Below, piece by piece: positions 37,776 to 47,317 of a stretch of DNA of 64,000 nt. Positions within the stretch are counted from its first letter, which is position 1, and each line of letters starts with the position of its first letter. The position numbers and the translations under genes were made by a program. The notes under the pieces were generated by a model, which saw only the letters and a list, made by a program, of their open reading frames with translations, searched no databases and was not told the DNA's origin. Source of the DNA: Candidatus Nitrosothermus koennekei (GTDB lineage: Archaea > Thermoproteota > Nitrososphaeria > Nitrososphaerales > Nitrosocaldaceae). The stretch lies in NCBI GenBank assembly GCA_013538715.1, contig JACAFH010000001.1:186001-250000 (forward strand), given 5' to 3'.

Positions 37776-38324
37776 ATGCATAAAATATTATTTAGTACTA
37801 TTATAATTGGTATAATTATATCTATAATAGGATTATCATTTATTGCTATGAAATTACAAAGCAAACTTGTTAGTGAGAGGATAGTAAATAATGCTACTAT
37901 AAAGTTTGATAATCAAGATACTAATATACTAGTATTCAACGCATCTTCTCCTAGCTATAGATTAAAGATTGATATAGAGTTGTTAGAGACGAAATACGGA
38001 GGAATGTCTATAAAACCTTTAGCATATATAATGATGATTGATGATCAAGGATTAAATGAGATGAGAAGTAATAAGACTATATCATATGCATATCTAGCTA
38101 TAGAAGGGTTAGAAGAGAGTAAAAGTTTTAATATAAATAATCTATCTGGTAATAAAAGATACTATCTTTTATTCTCTACACCTTTACCAGAACAAGAAGC
38201 TAAAGTAAATATAGACATGATATATTCTAAGAGAGAAGATATAACATTATTAGATACAGGTATTGTAATTAGCGGTATGACAATAATTATTGTTTCGCTA
38301 ATATCAAGGCGTATCACTCGCTGA
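37776..38324 (+). CDS. bitopic extracytoplasmic protein, unknown
   Basis: 182 residues. N-terminal span (residues 5-25), a polar beta-rich domain with many Asn-linked glycosylation-like NxS/T sites, and a C-terminal span (about 158-177) ending in RRITR. It is 15 bp upstream of the DUF2079 gene on the same strand, so likely co-transcribed and perhaps a subunit of the same machinery. Confidence 0.7.
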   Translation: MHKILFSTIIIGIIISIIGLSFIAMKLQSKLVSERIVNNATIKFDNQDTNILVFNASSPSYRLKIDIELLETKYGGMSIKPLAYIMMIDDQGLNEMRSNKTISYAYLAIEGLEESKSFNINNLSGNKRYYLLFSTPLPEQEAKVNIDMIYSKREDITLLDTGIVISGMTIIIVSLISRRITR

Positions 38325-38339
38325 TTCTTTAGATATAAA

Positions 38340-40766
38340 ATGATACAAAGAATAGTTCAAAGTGGATTCTTCCTAAAACTACCTATTAAAAAAAGAGTAG
38401 ATTTTGTAGATATTATTGTTATTGCTATAATAGTAATAGTGAGTATTTTATATTCAATGATAATAATCCATAAACACGAAGTATATTCTACATATGCATG
38501 GGATTTAGGTATATTTGCACAAACATTAAGAACTACCCTGGAAGGTAAGTTTATGTATCATACACCACAGCTATATCTTCTCCCTAATGGGAATCATATG
38601 TTTATTCACTTTACACCTATATTATTACTACTAATACCATTTTACGCACTTGTCCCTTCTGTATATACGCTGCTAGTTATAAAATCATTCATAACATTCT
38701 TTGCCTCGTATCCATTATATCTTATTAGTAAAAAGTTTAATGATACACTAACTTCGTTTTTTATAGTAATTATCTTCATCTCTAATATTTTATTAACAGG
38801 TGCTTTATGGTTTGATTTCCAATTTGCTATCTTCTTACCTTTATTCATATTTATGAGTGAATATGCTTATATTAGTAGGAGAAAGGCATTATATGTTACA
38901 TCCATTGTCTTACTTGCTCTTGTATCGGAACAAGGAGCATTATATTCAGTAATCATTCTTATAATACATATTATTATGTATGTAGTATATAATACAAGAA
39001 GAGTAAAAACCTATCTAAGTTGGTTATTTAACACCTTAGAAGGAGAATTTATTTGTCTTAGAAATATGTTAGTTATATTAACCCTCCTAATTATATATTA
39101 CATATCCGTAACATCATTACTTGAGTACGCAGTAAATGAATATGTAGTAAGTGAGTTTAGAGAGCATCTTAAGGCATATGGTGCATTTGCAATGCTAGGC
39201 TATAAAGGTAATATACTATCTCTTCCTACATATGCACTTACTCATCCTAACAATGTATTAAACGCTTTAACATTTGATTACAATATAAAAGTTATTTTTA
39301 TAATATTAGTGTATGGTATATTATCATTTATTCCTTTATTATCTATTTATGGTATTCTTTCTACATTCTTTATAAGTATTTTAGTTCTTTCTAATTATAG
39401 ACCTTATTACACTGTAGGCGCACATTATCCATATTATTATATAGGATTTATATTCTTGGGATTTGTTATAGCAATATCAAGATTAAAGTCTAAAATAAGA
39501 ATTCTAGTAGCACTTATCTTATTTAATATATTTATACTAATTAGCTTTGCACCATGGTCAAGTCTATCACCTTCATTAATAGATAAAGGTCTAGTATGGT
39601 ATCCTACTGTACCACCAACAAAAGATCTTCGCGTCCAATCATTAGACAATCTTATTAAACTGATAGATGAAGATAAGAGTTTACTTACTCAAAATCATAT
39701 ATTCACTCACACATCACTTAAAGATAACGTTTATGTCTTGCCACCTTATGATCTTTATCAAATAAATCCGCGATACTTTGATAATTATATAAATAATATT
39801 ACTAAAAGATCAGAATTTATATTAATAGATACAAAATTTGATCCTATAGCATATTCAATTACAAAGAATGCTATTAAAGATAATTTCGGTATATATGCTG
39901 AAGGCTATAATGCTATTCTACTAAAGCGAAATTATTATGACAAAAGGATTATAGATTATAGTATCGGAAGATGTGAGAACATGTTGACTTATGATTTTGT
40001 ATATAAAAACGAAGATTCTATAGGACTAACAAGGGGTATGAAGAATTTCCTTGTTTATGGTCCATATAAATTTATGACAGAAGGAAGCTACGTTGTTACG
40101 TATGAGATCAAGGCTAAGAATATTAGTACTCTTGGAGCAGTTGCTGTAGTGGATGTTAGCAATAATATGGGCTCAAATATATTTGCTAAAAGGGTTATAT
40201 CGGGCTATGAACTTAGTGAAGATAGATGGGCTAAGATTACATTATCGTTTAACATAATAGAACCATTTAGCGATGGGATAGAGTTTAGAGTATACTCACT
40301 AGGCAATGCAGATTTAGAATTTAAGGGTTGTAATGTAGAAAGAGTAAATAAAACTAGTAAAGGTACTGGTGATGTAGGTATGTTACCTAGCGATCTTATA
40401 TTTAATAATGGTTCAATTACTAAAGACGGCTTTACTTTATTCAAAGAATCAAAAAGTAGGTTATTTTGGTATGGACCTATGATAAATATTAAGAGCGGAG
40501 TATATTTTGCTGAATTGTATTTAAAGATCGAACCAGAGCCTACATCTGATGTTATAGATATATCCATACTATATAACTCTAAAAGTAAGATTGTTACAGC
40601 TAATACTATAGATAGTAAAGATCTAGTAAGGATAGGCTATAATTGGTATATAATAAGAATACCTTTTATACTTAATGAGGATGTTAAGGATCTAGAGATC
40701 GTTGGGAATAATCCTAATAGTAATTATACTATCACAATATCGCATATAAATATACAAGGTATATAA
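38340..40766 (+). CDS. DUF2079-type multi-span membrane protein with C-terminal beta-sandwich domains
   Basis: 808 residues. Spans fill residues about 20-420, starting with the DUF2079 signature DLGIFAQTLRTT and HFTPILLLLIPFYALVPS. This family is predicted to be GT-C-like, using lipid-linked sugars outside the membrane. Residues about 570-670 and 690-805 look like two extracellular carbohydrate-binding-type beta-sandwiches. Probably acts in surface glycan assembly or protein glycosylation. Confidence 0.78.
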   Translation: MIQRIVQSGFFLKLPIKKRVDFVDIIVIAIIVIVSILYSMIIIHKHEVYSTYAWDLGIFAQTLRTTLEGKFMYHTPQLYLLPNGNHMFIHFTPILLLLIPFYALVPSVYTLLVIKSFITFFASYPLYLISKKFNDTLTSFFIVIIFISNILLTGALWFDFQFAIFLPLFIFMSEYAYISRRKALYVTSIVLLALVSEQGALYSVIILIIHIIMYVVYNTRRVKTYLSWLFNTLEGEFICLRNMLVILTLLIIYYISVTSLLEYAVNEYVVSEFREHLKAYGAFAMLGYKGNILSLPTYALTHPNNVLNALTFDYNIKVIFIILVYGILSFIPLLSIYGILSTFFISILVLSNYRPYYTVGAHYPYYYIGFIFLGFVIAISRLKSKIRILVALILFNIFILISFAPWSSLSPSLIDKGLVWYPTVPPTKDLRVQSLDNLIKLIDEDKSLLTQNHIFTHTSLKDNVYVLPPYDLYQINPRYFDNYINNITKRSEFILIDTKFDPIAYSITKNAIKDNFGIYAEGYNAILLKRNYYDKRIIDYSIGRCENMLTYDFVYKNEDSIGLTRGMKNFLVYGPYKFMTEGSYVVTYEIKAKNISTLGAVAVVDVSNNMGSNIFAKRVISGYELSEDRWAKITLSFNIIEPFSDGIEFRVYSLGNADLEFKGCNVERVNKTSKGTGDVGMLPSDLIFNNGSITKDGFTLFKESKSRLFWYGPMINIKSGVYFAELYLKIEPEPTSDVIDISILYNSKSKIVTANTIDSKDLVRIGYNWYIIRIPFILNEDVKDLEIVGNNPNSNYTITISHINIQGI

Positions 40767-40802
40767 TCTTTAATAACATTATAAATAATATATTAGAAAA
40801 AA

Positions 40803-41699
40803 TTATGGAATGTTTAGCGTAGTTTCACAATCTGCTTCAGTATCATTACCTTCTTGACCATCTGCATAGTCAGAACCTAAGCCACAATCTATAGCATCAT
40901 CACTATCAAATATATTCTCGGTCTTAATTATCTCATCACCTAAAATTACATCATCGCCACTTGTACTATCTATATCATCCTCTCCATCTGTTGTAGTATC
41001 ATTACCTTTTCCACCATTTACGTTATCACCTATTATATAATCATCTTCAGTGCTAGTATAGTAATAACCAAGCGTAGTATCTCCTCCAATTATATTATCA
41101 TTTCCTCTTATGATTAGATCATGTCCAGATGAACCATTAATATCATCTCCTATTAATACATCATTTCCATTGCCCCCATCAATATTATCATCTCCTCCAA
41201 TAATAACTTCACTCTTTGACGAACCTATCATATAATCCCCATAAATTACATCATCACCATCTCCCCCATCAATACTATCATTACCTCCAAACCACGAAGT
41301 ATTCTTCTTCTTTGCTATCATATAATCCCCATAAATTACATCATCACCATCTCCCCCATCAATACTATCATTACCTCCAATATTGTATTCTCCTTTCTTA
41401 TAATAATCCCCATAAATTACATCATCACCATCTCCCCCATCAATACTATCATCTCCTCTTCCTCCACAAATTATATCATCTCCTCCATTACCATCAACTG
41501 TATCATCACCTTCTAGTGCATGTATGACATCATTGCCAGGAGTTCCTATAATTGAATCATTGCCAGAAGTTCCAACTATAGTTGCTTTATGACCTCCACA
41601 TTTGATTGATGCAGCATCTACATCATCGAACCTTATTATAGTCATTACTAAAATTCCTGCTAATAACAGCGTCAGTATCTTTTTAGTCATTAATAACAT
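40803..41699 (-). CDS. secreted RTX-like calcium-repeat protein (short)
   Basis: 298 residues. Signal peptide, then GTSGNDSIIGTPGNDVI and many nine-residue GGxGxDxxx repeats; the unit SIDGGDGDDVIYGDY occurs three times nearly unchanged. It shares the signal-to-repeat layout and the V-G-T opening with the larger RTX protein at 1-2071. No catalytic domain. It ends with an Asp/Cys-containing tail. Calcium-dependent folding outside the cell is expected from the family. Confidence 0.88.
   Translation of the reverse strand: MLLMTKKILTLLLAGILVMTIIRFDDVDAASIKCGGHKATIVGTSGNDSIIGTPGNDVIHALEGDDTVDGNGGDDIICGGRGDDSIDGGDGDDVIYGDYYKKGEYNIGGNDSIDGGDGDDVIYGDYMIAKKKNTSWFGGNDSIDGGDGDDVIYGDYMIGSSKSEVIIGGDDNIDGGNGNDVLIGDDINGSSGHDLIIRGNDNIIGGDTTLGYYYTSTEDDYIIGDNVNGGKGNDTTTDGEDDIDSTSGDDVILGDEIIKTENIFDSDDAIDCGLGSDYADGQEGNDTEADCETTLNIP
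41225..41290 (-). repeat. 66-bp direct repeat, copy 1
   Basis: Identical to 41315-41380; a shortened third copy (48 bp) lies at 41405-41452. Encodes the RTX unit SIDGGDGDDVIYGDYMI. Confidence 0.9.
41315..41380 (-). repeat. 66-bp direct repeat, copy 2
   Basis: Perfect copy of 41225-41290 with a 90-bp period. Confidence 0.9.
41405..41452 (-). repeat. 48-bp direct repeat, copy 3 (shortened)
   Basis: Matches the core of the two 66-bp copies without mismatches. Confidence 0.85.
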
Positions 41700-41798
41700 A
41701 AAGGAGATTGTATTATAAAAATCTTTTTATATAGTTATTAATTAACTTTTATATCCTTTTCATGGTAATATATTAATAGTATAGAATGTTAATCATAG

Positions 41799-43517
41799 AT
41801 GATGATAGAGAATATAGTATTATATAAAGAGAGGATTAAAAGTATAACATTCTCTATATTAATTCTCTTTAGTATAATTAAGATATTATCCGTTACAAAA
41901 TTAGAATTTAATATAATTCAATATAGAGTAATCTACACACGTACTTTTGAGGATTATTTAATAGATCCATTAATAGATGCGTTATTGATATATGCATCAA
42001 GTATATTCCTTACAGTTTATCTTAAGAAGATATATTTAACATTAGTATTATCAATATTATTTGTACTATCTATAATTAATAACAATCTAATGGACCTTAC
42101 TTCCAGCTCTGCTGCTATAATAGTATCATTCTTTCTTATTAAAGAGAGAAGTATCAATTTTACTTCTCTATATTATATCATATTTATAATATTGATATTT
42201 GAAGCAGCATCACTATTAAGGTGGAGTATACATCCATTATTTCCTTCTCTCATATACGAAGATCAATCATGGAAGGTTGCTTTTATAGAAGCAAAATTAT
42301 TTTATCTTCTTGGTATAATATCTCCTCTATTAATGCTGTTAATACTATTCTCATTCTTTATCAAACCATACATAAAGAGAGTTATAGAAATCAATGATAG
42401 AAATGGTTTACTAAACCATCGATTATTACTATTCTTATCCCTTTTATTCTCAATAATTCTCTCAATCTATCCCTATATACCAACTATAAATCCAGATTTT
42501 AAAGGGGTAAGTATTGATGAGAAATACTATTTGCAATGGATTGAGCAGAGTAAGAGTGAGAGTATATTCACTATTGCTGATGGTAGTAGACCATTAACTT
42601 TATTACTTATAATCTCTCTTCAATCGTTTACTGGATTACCTTCACACATCGTTATAAGATTCCTTCCACTGATACTTGCACCATTATTATCTATCTCTAT
42701 CTATACCTTCATAAAATATAGTATAGAAAATAAAATAGTAGCATCTATAGCATCACTTCTAACTTTATCATCATATCAGTTTGTAATAGGTATATATGCT
42801 GGTTTCTTTGCCAATTGGTTAGCATTAATAACAAGCTATCTTGCATTCTTATTTGCTGTAAAAGCATTAAAGAGAAACAAGAAGATAGATTATCTATTAC
42901 TTTCTATTGCTAGTATTACAACATTATTTATCCATATCTATACATGGAGTTATCTCATTGCTACCTTGCTTCTCTACACTATAATCTCCGTTATCATATA
43001 TAGAAAAGAGATTAGAGAGAAGTATAAAGGTTTGATATTATTAGCCATAATAATAGCATCTAATATTGTTATAGATAACGTTAGAGCATATTATATTAAT
43101 AGTATGGATACAGCAAGTATAAATCTTAAGATAGCAAAGAATAGCATAGGCATGAATTATTTCTTATCCAGATGGAATAATCTAGAGACGACATTCAAGT
43201 TGTATGTAGGAGGACATTTTACAAATTCTATCATGTTAATTTTAGTATTTGTATGGATTATAAATGCAAGGTATGGTAATCCATTTGATAGGATTATCTT
43301 ATCATCAATCTTTATAGGCTTGATACCAACACTCTTTGGAGATATAGTAATGCAGACAAGAATGTTTTATAACATGCCTATTCAAATAGCCACAGCACTT
43401 GCTATCTATCCTCTTACATATGGTTCTTCACTAAGAAAATTAATATTTATATCCATAATCTTACACCTCTTTAACTATACATTAAGAGCATTAGCAAATT
43501 CATATTTACTACAATGA
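41799..43517 (+). CDS. multi-span GT-C-like membrane protein
   Basis: 572 residues with about 12-14 predicted spans and short loops. A first extracytoplasmic loop after residue about 230 includes DEKYYLQWIEQSKSES and DGSRPLTL, similar in position to the acidic loop of GT-C glycosyltransferases (dolichol- or polyprenol-phosphate-sugar users). No specific family recognised. Part of the surface-glycan locus; convergent 9-bp overlap with the next gene. Confidence 0.65.
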   Translation: MMIENIVLYKERIKSITFSILILFSIIKILSVTKLEFNIIQYRVIYTRTFEDYLIDPLIDALLIYASSIFLTVYLKKIYLTLVLSILFVLSIINNNLMDLTSSSAAIIVSFFLIKERSINFTSLYYIIFIILIFEAASLLRWSIHPLFPSLIYEDQSWKVAFIEAKLFYLLGIISPLLMLLILFSFFIKPYIKRVIEINDRNGLLNHRLLLFLSLLFSIILSIYPYIPTINPDFKGVSIDEKYYLQWIEQSKSESIFTIADGSRPLTLLLIISLQSFTGLPSHIVIRFLPLILAPLLSISIYTFIKYSIENKIVASIASLLTLSSYQFVIGIYAGFFANWLALITSYLAFLFAVKALKRNKKIDYLLLSIASITTLFIHIYTWSYLIATLLLYTIISVIIYRKEIREKYKGLILLAIIIASNIVIDNVRAYYINSMDTASINLKIAKNSIGMNYFLSRWNNLETTFKLYVGGHFTNSIMLILVFVWIINARYGNPFDRIILSSIFIGLIPTLFGDIVMQTRMFYNMPIQIATALAIYPLTYGSSLRKLIFISIILHLFNYTLRALANSYLLQ

Positions 43518-44327
43518 TCTTATATTTATCTTAATCCAACCCTTCTTGAATATATATGCAAGTATTGGAATTATTGAGAGTAATGAGAAGAGCATTACAT
43601 CTTTATTAAGTGTTGATTCTTCAGGTTTTTTAATCTTGATTATACTATTAATGCTATCATATGCATTCTCACTCTCTCCAGCAATTATTAATTTTAATAC
43701 ATCACCCACTTTCGCATTTGTTACTTGAGCAGTTAGTGTAGCGTTAAATGGTGGTATAAATGACGATTGATTTAGTTCAATAATCTTAATCTTCTCATTC
43801 TCTAATACCTCTAATCTTACTTCTTCCACTTCCCCTTCTATAGGCTCAACAAATATTTTATACTCAATCTTCTCTCCATTAATTATCTCAACTGCTTGAG
43901 GTTCTAGATTAATCTCAAAATCAAATGTTTTAACATTCTCCTCACTAGAGTTATTTACTATAACAGTTATCTCTCTACTCTCTATAATTTCTTCTCCTTT
44001 AAAATCTACTCTAACTTTATAAACACCACTCGGTGCATTATCATATGTTGCAATTGTTATAGTAGAATTAAATTGAGATACACCATGTTTTGGATATATT
44101 ATGATCCTTCCTACATCTTCTGGTAATCCATCAACACTTATCTCTACTCTCTTATCTATATTTATAATTGCTATTATGTTTGCAAATTCACCTGCATTAA
44201 CTGTAACTTCATCTCTATCAAATCTTATAGTATCATCTCCAAACGCTTGAACAAATATTAGCAATACAATCATAATCAAGTACATCATGGAATTGAATAT
44301 TCTTAAGACGCATAAATATTTTTCCAT
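43509..44327 (-). CDS. secreted beta-sandwich protein with C-terminal anchor
   Basis: 272 residues. Signal peptide, then two Ig/NEW3-like beta domains (about 30-120, with PSGVYKVRVDFKGEE; about 130-235), and a C-terminal span (about 245-265) with Lys-rich end. The pattern resembles COG1470-type archaeal membrane-bound proteins. No PEFG motif. Divergent from the glycosyltransferase operon that follows. Confidence 0.7.
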   Translation of the reverse strand: MEKYLCVLRIFNSMMYLIMIVLLIFVQAFGDDTIRFDRDEVTVNAGEFANIIAIINIDKRVEISVDGLPEDVGRIIIYPKHGVSQFNSTITIATYDNAPSGVYKVRVDFKGEEIIESREITVIVNNSSEENVKTFDFEINLEPQAVEIINGEKIEYKIFVEPIEGEVEEVRLEVLENEKIKIIELNQSSFIPPFNATLTAQVTNAKVGDVLKLIIAGESENAYDSINSIIKIKKPEESTLNKDVMLFSLLSIIPILAYIFKKGWIKINIRSL

Positions 44328-44374
44328 TGAAAAGAAAAAACATTTATATTAATCCCCTTCTCTAAGATTATTAG

Positions 44375-44728
44375 ATGAATATTCACCTATTAAAGGTATT
44401 AAATGATATGAAAAGGAGAATGTTAAGAAAGAAGTTATGGAATCTCATATCAAATAGAGAACAAATGCTGATAAATCTAGTATTAGCAAATATAACAATA
44501 GTAAGGAATAAGATATTAGCAATAACAATCAGTAGGTTAATAATAAAGATATTAGTATTATTAAAGTATAGCAATAAGAGATTGGAAGAGATTGGGAGAT
44601 CATCTCTAATAAAATTTGTTACTCCAGCAATAAGAATAGGATGGAGTAACGCATCAAAATGGATTTATGATATAGCGATAGTTAGATGGTTAGGTTTATT
44701 TGCTTATACTCGAGGGGTGATTGGATGA
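44375..44728 (+). CDS. small basic protein, first gene of a glycosyltransferase operon
   Basis: 117 residues, strongly basic with amphipathic or weakly hydrophobic helices (for example ITISRLIIKILVLL). Its stop overlaps the next ATG in an ATGA (44725-44728), which supports a real, translated gene. No domain recognised; could associate peripherally with the membrane. Confidence 0.55.
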   Translation: MNIHLLKVLNDMKRRMLRKKLWNLISNREQMLINLVLANITIVRNKILAITISRLIIKILVLLKYSNKRLEEIGRSSLIKFVTPAIRIGWSNASKWIYDIAIVRWLGLFAYTRGVIG

Positions 44729-45465
44729 AAAATCTATCTATCATAATACCAGTTTATAATTGCTGTAATGTTATTCTTACTTGCATAGATAATATAAAGA
44801 GTATTGTAGAGAAGATAACTAATAGTTATGAGATAATAATAGTTGATGATGGGAGTATAGATGAGACATGGAAGGTAGCAAGGAGTAAAGCAGATGAGAA
44901 TGTTCGAGTGATAAGTTACTATCCAAACGTTGGTAAAGGCTATGCTATAAAGCGTGGCATAATGAGTGCTAAAGGCGAGAAGATAATATTCATAGATGGA
45001 GATAGAGATATAGATGCGGAATTATTAGCAATATATTATAATGCTTTAGATTATAATGATGTAGTAATTGGTTCGAAATATCATCCAGCATCAAATGTTA
45101 AAGTCCCATTAAGAAGATATATCTTAAGTAAATTATTTAATGTAATAGTTAATAGTATATTAAGATTAGATATAAGTGATACACAAGTAGGTTTAAAGGC
45201 TGGAAAGGCAGAAGTATTTAAGAAGATATTTGAGAGAGTATTGGTTAAGAGATATGCATTTGATGTAGAGATGCTAGTAGTTGCAAGATTATTAGATTAT
45301 AAAATAGCAGAGATGCCAGTAAATCTAGAGATTAATAAACAGTTTAGGATTAGTGAGATAATAAGGATGGTAATAGATATTGCTGGTATAGCATATAGGT
45401 TGAGGATCTTAAACTGGTATAACGAGCCAGAAAAGATTGAATATAAACCATTGATACCGTTATGA
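44725..45465 (+). CDS. family 2 glycosyltransferase (dolichyl-phosphate-sugar synthase-like)
   Basis: 246 residues from ATG 44725; a longer frame would add 13 residues inside the previous gene. Starts NLSIIIPVYN, with IIVDDGSIDETW (nucleotide binding), IDGDRDID (DxD metal site) and a later DISDTQVGLKAG. Pattern and length fit polyprenol-phosphate mannose/glucose synthases that charge the lipid carrier used by GT-C enzymes nearby. Overlaps neighbours by 4 bp on both sides. Confidence 0.85.
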   Translation: MKNLSIIIPVYNCCNVILTCIDNIKSIVEKITNSYEIIIVDDGSIDETWKVARSKADENVRVISYYPNVGKGYAIKRGIMSAKGEKIIFIDGDRDIDAELLAIYYNALDYNDVVIGSKYHPASNVKVPLRRYILSKLFNVIVNSILRLDISDTQVGLKAGKAEVFKKIFERVLVKRYAFDVEMLVVARLLDYKIAEMPVNLEINKQFRISEIIRMVIDIAGIAYRLRILNWYNEPEKIEYKPLIPL

Positions 45466-45674
45466 AGAGTGAGAGTATAGATAAGAGAATAGGCTCTTTC
45501 ATTATTACAATAGCAATCTCCTTCTTCATAGTTTATGCATATCTCTTATTGATATCAGAGTGGAAAGAGGTTGTATTGAGATTAAGCATATTAGTTATAG
45601 TTGGTATAGTGATAAGTGCAATCGTATGGCTTGGTTTAGCAATTAGAAGATCAAGGAGAATAATAGATAGATGA
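45462..45674 (+). CDS. small two-span membrane protein
   Basis: 70 residues: spans at about 13-33 and 39-61, basic end RRSRRIIDR. ATGA overlaps with the GT2 gene before and GT4 gene after make it a true member of the operon. It may be a membrane partner of one of the glycosyltransferases; no family recognised. Confidence 0.65.
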   Translation: MKSESIDKRIGSFIITIAISFFIVYAYLLLISEWKEVVLRLSILVIVGIVISAIVWLGLAIRRSRRIIDR

Positions 45675-46750
45675 ATATTCTCTGGCTTAATTGGAAGGAT
45701 ATAAAACATCCAGAAGCAGGAGGTGCAGAAGTCTTTACACATGAGGTTGCAAAGAGATTAGTAAAAGATGGTTATAATATTACACTCTTTACATCTTTAT
45801 TTGATGGTGTAAGTGAAGAGGTTATAGACGATATAAATATTGTAAGAAGAGGAAGCAAATTAAGTGTATATAAAGAGGCAGCAAGATATTATAAAGAGAA
45901 TAAAGAGAGATTTGATCTTGTTATAGATGAGATAAACACTAAGCCTTTTCTAACTCCAAAGTATGTTAATTCTCCAAAAGTTGCATTAATACATCAGCTT
46001 GCTAGAGAATACTGGTTTTATGAGGTTAGATTCCCAATCAATGTTTTAGGATATTATATTCTAGAGAATTTATGGTTAAAGAATTACTTGAATATACCAA
46101 CAATAGTGCCTTCACAATCTACAAAAGATGATCTTGTAAGGTTAGGTTTCAAGGATATTAGGGTTGTTAAGCAAGGATTGAGTATAGAGCCTCTTGCTAA
46201 TATTCCAGCGAAGGATGATAGACCTACTCTGCTCTTTACTGCTAGATTGAAGAGAGTTAAAAGACCTCTTGATGCAATAAAGGCATTTAAACTTGTAAAG
46301 GAGAAGATCAAAGATGCTCAGTTATGGATAGTTGGAGATGGTTATATGTTTGATGAGATAAAGAGATATGAAGATGACTCAATAAAGGTTTATGGTAAAG
46401 TAAGTCATGAGATGAAGATAAGATTAATGAGTAGAGCACATATACTTCTTGCTCCATTTGTAAGAGAAGGATGGGGTTTAGTTGTTACGGAGGCAAATGC
46501 TTTAGGTACAATTGCTGTAAGTTATGATATACCAGGATTAAGAGATTCTATAATAGATGGTATTACTGGTAAATTAGTTAGATCTGGAGATATAAATGGA
46601 TTGGTAGATGTAAGTATAGAGTTATTAAAAGATGAGAATAGGAGGAGAGAATACGCTATGAATGCTTTAGAATATGCTAAGCAATTCAATTGGAATAGAA
46701 CTGCTAAAGAGTTCATAGATGTATTAGAGGGGAATATAAATAGAGTATAA
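45671..46750 (+). CDS. glycosyltransferase, GT4
   Basis: 359 residues, complete GT-B protein. N-terminal GGAEVFTHEVAKRL acceptor-side glycine loop, TARLKRVKRPLDAIKAF at the domain junction, and REGWGLVVTEANALG with the E-x7-E motif. Last intact gene of the overlapping operon that starts at 44375. Directly followed by a decayed second copy of its C-terminus. Confidence 0.92.
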   Translation: MNILWLNWKDIKHPEAGGAEVFTHEVAKRLVKDGYNITLFTSLFDGVSEEVIDDINIVRRGSKLSVYKEAARYYKENKERFDLVIDEINTKPFLTPKYVNSPKVALIHQLAREYWFYEVRFPINVLGYYILENLWLKNYLNIPTIVPSQSTKDDLVRLGFKDIRVVKQGLSIEPLANIPAKDDRPTLLFTARLKRVKRPLDAIKAFKLVKEKIKDAQLWIVGDGYMFDEIKRYEDDSIKVYGKVSHEMKIRLMSRAHILLAPFVREGWGLVVTEANALGTIAVSYDIPGLRDSIIDGITGKLVRSGDINGLVDVSIELLKDENRRREYAMNALEYAKQFNWNRTAKEFIDVLEGNINRV

Positions 46751-46794
46751 TTAAGAATTATATCAATATTAGTTAATCTATGCTGTGGTGATGG

Positions 46795-47028
46795 AGAGTT
46801 ATAGAACTAGGGAATTTAGTTACAGAAGCAAACACATTAGCAACTATAGCGGTATGTAACTTTCAAGGTTTGATAGATTCTATAATTGATGGAAAAACTT
46901 GATTTAGTGATGTAAAAAGCGATGGTTAATTAAAAGCTAGTGTTGTAAGAAAAGATAAAATGCTATCTAGAAATGCTCTGGAATATGTTAAAGAGTTTTT
47001 AGTTGGTGTAAGTTTCTACATATATTAG
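46795..47028 (+). pseudogene. decayed tandem copy of the GT4 C-terminus
   Basis: Reading with two internal stops gives LVTEANTLATIAV, GLIDSIIDGKT, then LSRNALEYVKEF, which line up in order with VVTEANALGTIAV, GLRDSIIDGIT and YAMNALEYAKQF of the intact gene immediately upstream. The remnant lacks the N-terminal 240 residues. It records a past tandem duplication or the end of a lost paralogue. Confidence 0.85.
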
Positions 47029-47032
47029 AAAT

Positions 47033-47317
47033 ATGCTTAAAATAAAAGCTTCTAGATTTAAACAATTAGTTAAGAATATAACATCGATAAGGATTAGTAT
47101 AGAGATAGATGCTAGAGTAAAAATATATATAAAGAATAATTTAGGAGCACCTTTTATAATAGGATTTATGATCATGCTTATAATATCTGCTATAAATCTT
47201 ACTATTAATAATGTAAATATTGCTGAAAAAACTGCTGAATATGCATATTATTCACTAATAATAGGTGTTATACTCCAAATTATATCAATAAATAAGAAAA
47301 ATAAACATGTACAATAG
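47033..47317 (+). CDS. small two-span membrane protein
   Basis: 94 residues: a basic amphipathic N-terminus and spans at about 40-60 and 68-86, ending in a Lys-rich tail. The stop overlaps the start of the following glycosyltransferase by 11 bp, repeating the pairing of small membrane protein and glycosyltransferase seen at 45462/45671. Starts 4 bp after the GT4 remnant. Confidence 0.6.
   Translation: MLKIKASRFKQLVKNITSIRISIEIDARVKIYIKNNLGAPFIIGFMIMLIISAINLTINNVNIAEKTAEYAYYSLIIGVILQIISINKKNKHVQ

Noticed and set aside
41216-41527. Plus-strand His/Tyr-rich frame, which looks like a metal-binding protein
   Set aside because: It is the reverse of the Asp/Gly-rich RTX repeats; the His runs come from ATC/CAC-type complements of GAT/GTG codons.
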